Source: Candidatus Omnitrophota bacterium (GTDB taxonomy: Bacteria; Omnitrophota; Gorgyraeia; Tantalellales; Tantalellaceae). From it: a DNA stretch of 8,008 bases. Under the pieces are notes generated by a model. That model was given only the letters and a program-made list of their open reading frames with translations. It was not told where the DNA came from and made no database searches. The translations under genes were made by a program, and so were the position numbers. This document shows, piece after piece, positions 5,672 to 8,008 of this stretch. The number at the start of each line of letters is the position of its first letter. Within the stretch, counting starts at the first letter, position 1. The stretch is from the NCBI GenBank assembly GCA_030617085.1, contig JAUWWB010000045.1, forward strand, positions 1-8,008, in the 5' to 3' direction.

Positions 5672-6475
5672 ATGGAAAACCTTTTAAAGTCGTGGGGAAA
5701 GATAGAAGGCCATCTTGGAAAAAAATACGTGTACCTGTTTCTCGATTTTGACGGGACGCTCACCCCTATCAGAAGATCCCCGGACAGCGTAAGGCTGAGC
5801 GGGGCGGCCCGGGAGGCGCTGCGGCATCTCGCGTCACGGGAAGACGTTTTTCTCGCGATAGTGAGCGGGCGCAGGGCCGGGGAGGTCAAGGAGCTGACAG
5901 GTTTAAAAGATATCGTCTACGTGGGCAACCACGGCTTCGAGGTCACCGGCCCGGGACCGCGCGTTACGTTCCCGGGGGCGCTGAAGGCCAAAAAGACGAT
6001 GGGGCGGATAAGGGGGGAGCTGGAAAAAAGTTTCAGATCTTTTAAAGGCATCATTATCGAGGATAAGGGCGTCACGGTAAGCGTCCACTACCGCATGGTC
6101 CGGAAGGGCAAGCTCGCTGAAGCCGAACATATCTTCGAAAGGATATCGCGGCCTTACGTGTCCGCGGGGAAGATCGCGGTAACCCGGGGTAAGAAAGTAT
6201 GGGAACTGCGGCCGCCTTTCGAATGGAATAAAGGAACCACGGTCATGCGTCTGTTAGAGCAGAAAAGACGGCTCCTGGAAAAGAGGGTCATCCCTTTTTA
6301 CATAGGCGACGACAGGACGGACGAAGACGCGTTTCGCGCGCTCGGCCGCGGCGCTTATACCGTGAGGGTAGGGAAACCGGAGAGAAAAAGCACCCTGGCG
6401 GCTTATTATCTGCGCAATACGACAGAGGTAAGGGAATTCCTGAAGAAGCTTTACGCGTTTAAAGAGAGGGGTTAG
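5672..6475 (+). CDS. otsB: Trehalose-6-phosphate phosphatase (HAD superfamily)
   Basis: This 267-residue HAD phosphatase converts trehalose-6-phosphate to trehalose and completes the pathway begun by OtsA. With the ATG at 5672 as residue 1, the catalytic motifs are LDFDGTLTP (24-32; nucleophile D25, acid/base D27), VSGR (64-67; motif II Ser), K187 (motif III) and GDDRTDEDAF (212-221; magnesium-binding D213/D214). GNHGFE (85-90) is a characteristic OtsB block. The start is uncertain. An in-frame TTG at 5645 would overlap otsA by 11 bp and add nine residues; neither site has a good Shine-Dalgarno. The ATG gives the usual N-terminal lead of about two dozen residues and is preferred. Weak initiation signals suggest translation depends on ribosomes finishing otsA. 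treT follows after two bases. Confidence 0.94.
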   Translation: MENLLKSWGKIEGHLGKKYVYLFLDFDGTLTPIRRSPDSVRLSGAAREALRHLASREDVFLAIVSGRRAGEVKELTGLKDIVYVGNHGFEVTGPGPRVTFPGALKAKKTMGRIRGELEKSFRSFKGIIIEDKGVTVSVHYRMVRKGKLAEAEHIFERISRPYVSAGKIAVTRGKKVWELRPPFEWNKGTTVMRLLEQKRRLLEKRVIPFYIGDDRTDEDAFRALGRGAYTVRVGKPERKSTLAAYYLRNTTEVREFLKKLYAFKERG

Positions 6476-6477
6476 AT

Positions 6478-7905
6478 ATGTTTGATGACAGGAGCAGGAA
6501 ATATCATAACCAGTACGTACCGCTTAAACCGGTGGATGTCGACCTTTATAAACCTTTTGTCGGCGCGGAGTTTCTGGATGATCTCAAATTCCTGGCCGAA
6601 CCCCTGGAGAAAAAAGTCTGGGCGAACGTAAATTCCACTTTCATAGGGGGAGGCGTGGCTGAAATGCTTCAAGGCGTGGTCCCTTTCGCCAGGGGGCTCG
6701 GCATCGAAGCGAGATGGTTCGTAATAGAAGGAAGCGAGGAGTTTTTTACCGTAACGAAAAAATTCCATAATCTGCTCCAGGGGGTCGACCAGGATATCAC
6801 CCTCAGGGAGATCTTTCACGCGTACCTGGACACGATCGACGAAAATACGCGCGACGTTAAAGTCGTGGGGCACATGGTCACGATCCACGACCCGCAGCCC
6901 GCTGCGATAATAATGAACGGGAACGTGTACGGCCACATTTTCTGGCGGTGCCACATAGACACGTCCGCAGCCAGCCGCAGGATCTGGCGGTTCCTGCTGC
7001 CTTACATAAATCAGTTCGAAGGGGCGATCTTCTCGAGCAGTGAGTTCATAAGGGAGAACGTCCAGGTCCCGACCTATGAAATAAGCCCCTCGATAGACCC
7101 GTTGCGGACGAAGAACAAACACCGCACGAGGAAAGAGGCGCTGAAAGTCCTGGGAAAACTGTTCGATGAGAGCAACATCGACCCGGACAGGCCGATAATC
7201 GCTGCCGTTTCGCGGTATGATATCCACAAAAACCAGAAGGCCATAATCAGCGCCTTCAAGCTTCTTAAAAAGAACCTTCCTAAAGGGACCGCCCCGGTCC
7301 TCGTCATGGTCGGTAATTCCGCGTCGGATGACCCGGAAGGGATGATGGTTTACAAGGAGATCAAAAAAGCCGCGGACGGGGAGAAGGACATCCACCTTTT
7401 CCTGAACGTTGAAAATAACGACGAGATCATCGGGTCGCTTCTGGCGATCGCGGAGTGTTTTGTCCACGTTTCGACCAAAGAGGGCTTCGGCCTCGTGGTC
7501 TCCGAGGCGATGTGGCAGGGCACCCCGGTGGTAGGCAGCAAAGTCGGAGGGATAAAGATGCAGGTCGTCAACGGGCACAACGGGTTTGTCGTGGAGCCGT
7601 ATGCCATTGAGGATATGGCCAGGGCCATGAAATCAATACTGGAAGATGAGCAGTTAAAACATACCCTGTCCAAAAACGCGATGCAGACGGTCCGGCAGCA
7701 CTACCTTCTCCCGCACATGGTCTACAAACACCTCCTGCTCATGCGCTACTGCATGGAAATAGACAATAAAGTGCCGCCTTTCAGGGTGAACAAGCTGACT
7801 TACAGCGAGATAACCGAAGCGTTATACGGCCGCACCGTATGGCCATTCTCCACCGATGACCTGAAAAAGCGGCTAGAGACTATTTGGGAAGGGCTTGAGA
7901 AATAG
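6478..7905 (+). CDS. treT: Trehalose synthase TreT (GT4, glycosyltransferring)
   Basis: This 475-residue GT4 (GT-B fold) enzyme joins NDP-glucose and free glucose to give trehalose, reversibly in characterised archaeal and Thermotoga-type homologues. TreT signatures are VNSTFIGGGVAEML (51-64), RWFVIEG (79-85) with FFTVTKKFHN (89-98), IHDPQP (136-141), CHIDTS (158-163), PSIDPLRTKN (204-213), SRYDIHKNQ (245-253, R246 and K251 for nucleotide phosphate) and KEGFGLVVSEA (334-344). The last contains the GT4 E-x7-E pair, E335 and E343. About 25 residues before the core and about 45 after it (430-475, with WPFSTDDL) look longer than the compact archaeal enzymes as I recall them. ATG 6478 has a Shine-Dalgarno, GAGAGGGG (6464-6471), inside the end of otsB. 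The two-base gap places it firmly in the otsAB operon. Donor preference (UDP or ADP) cannot be read from the sequence. Confidence 0.93.
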   Translation: MFDDRSRKYHNQYVPLKPVDVDLYKPFVGAEFLDDLKFLAEPLEKKVWANVNSTFIGGGVAEMLQGVVPFARGLGIEARWFVIEGSEEFFTVTKKFHNLLQGVDQDITLREIFHAYLDTIDENTRDVKVVGHMVTIHDPQPAAIIMNGNVYGHIFWRCHIDTSAASRRIWRFLLPYINQFEGAIFSSSEFIRENVQVPTYEISPSIDPLRTKNKHRTRKEALKVLGKLFDESNIDPDRPIIAAVSRYDIHKNQKAIISAFKLLKKNLPKGTAPVLVMVGNSASDDPEGMMVYKEIKKAADGEKDIHLFLNVENNDEIIGSLLAIAECFVHVSTKEGFGLVVSEAMWQGTPVVGSKVGGIKMQVVNGHNGFVVEPYAIEDMARAMKSILEDEQLKHTLSKNAMQTVRQHYLLPHMVYKHLLLMRYCMEIDNKVPPFRVNKLTYSEITEALYGRTVWPFSTDDLKKRLETIWEGLEK

Positions 7906-7928
7906 TTCGTAGCTCGCGGAAAAATGTA

Positions 7929-7954
7929 GGGGCAGGCCCCTGTGCCTGCCCTTT
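7929..7954 (+). terminator. GC-rich hairpin downstream of treT, possible terminator
   Basis: GGGCAGGC (7930-7937) is exactly complementary to GCCTGCCC (7944-7951) around a 6-nt loop. A G-U pair can extend it (7929 with 7952), and TTT follows. It lies about 25 bases after the treT stop, the right place to end the trehalose operon, although the T-tail is short. The sequence also resembles a GGGGCAGGCCCC-type palindrome seen in intergenic DNA of many environmental genomes, so it may be a dispersed element acting as a terminator. Confidence 0.5.
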
Positions 7955-7978
7955 GCCTGCGGCGGCGAACTCTTGCTT

Positions 7979-7993
7979 GAAAACGAGGTTTTC
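7979..7993 (+). other. Small hairpin overlapping a ribosome binding site
   Basis: GAAAAC (7979-7984) pairs with GTTTTC (7988-7993) around a three-base GAG loop. GAGG at 7985-7988, the likely Shine-Dalgarno for the following GTG, lies in and beside that loop. The stem is mostly A-U and short, so a regulatory role is speculative. Confidence 0.25.
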
Positions 7994-7995
7994 CA

Positions 7996-8008
7996 GTGAA
8001 GAAACAAA
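7996..8008 (+). CDS. Possible start of the next gene (partial)
   Basis: GTG at 7996 is preceded by GAGG (7985-7988) at a seven-base spacing and opens into MKKQ before the window ends. A basic Lys-rich start is typical of many bacterial proteins, including exported ones. Only four codons are visible, so no product can be named and the call may be wrong. Confidence 0.3.

Noticed and set aside
6472..7578. Long open frame on the minus strand (368 codons) opposite treT
   Set aside because: It lies wholly over treT, whose family motifs are unmistakable. The translation is rich in Arg, Asp and Val without any recognisable domain, as expected from the codon bias of the opposite strand.

Overview
The window is about 8 kb of a moderately GC-rich bacterial chromosome, with every recognisable gene on the + strand. 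A signal-peptide-bearing FadL/OmpP1-type beta-barrel points to a diderm (Gram-negative type) cell. The protein at 1142-2161 has motifs I associate with uncharacterised proteins of Planctomycetes and relatives. The gaps carry short palindromes of a kind common in environmental, metagenome-derived genomes. My best guess is an uncultured lineage near the PVC group, such as Omnitrophota, but this is an inference from gene style and not a phylogenetic result.

Layout. Positions 1-290 are non-coding and hold two perfect inverted repeats (30-bp and 26-bp arms) separated by a short AT-rich hairpin. The second repeat abuts a headless C-terminal remnant of a family 2 glycosyltransferase (about 290-502). 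Next come a BshB1-type PIG-L deacetylase (462-1145) and, joined by an ATGA stop/start overlap, a 339-residue protein that looks like a short, divergent relative of BshC (1142-2161). After a 108-bp gap are a FadL-type outer-membrane protein (2270-3457) and a MarC-family membrane protein (3511-4092).

The second half is a trehalose operon: otsA (4192-5655), otsB (about 5672-6475) and treT (6478-7905). It is preceded by a good sigma70-type promoter (TTGAAA, 17 bp, TATGAT) and followed by a GC-rich hairpin that may be its terminator. OtsA makes trehalose-6-phosphate from NDP-glucose and glucose-6-phosphate, and OtsB removes the phosphate. TreT joins NDP-glucose directly to glucose and is reversible in characterised enzymes. 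Two independent trehalose routes therefore sit in one transcription unit. The last bases probably contain the first codons of another gene (GTG at 7996).

The two points most worth following are the coupled deacetylase plus short BshC-like protein, which may be a divergent thiol or conjugate pathway, and the OtsAB/TreT operon, whose promoter lies a few bases after a 7-bp tandem repeat.
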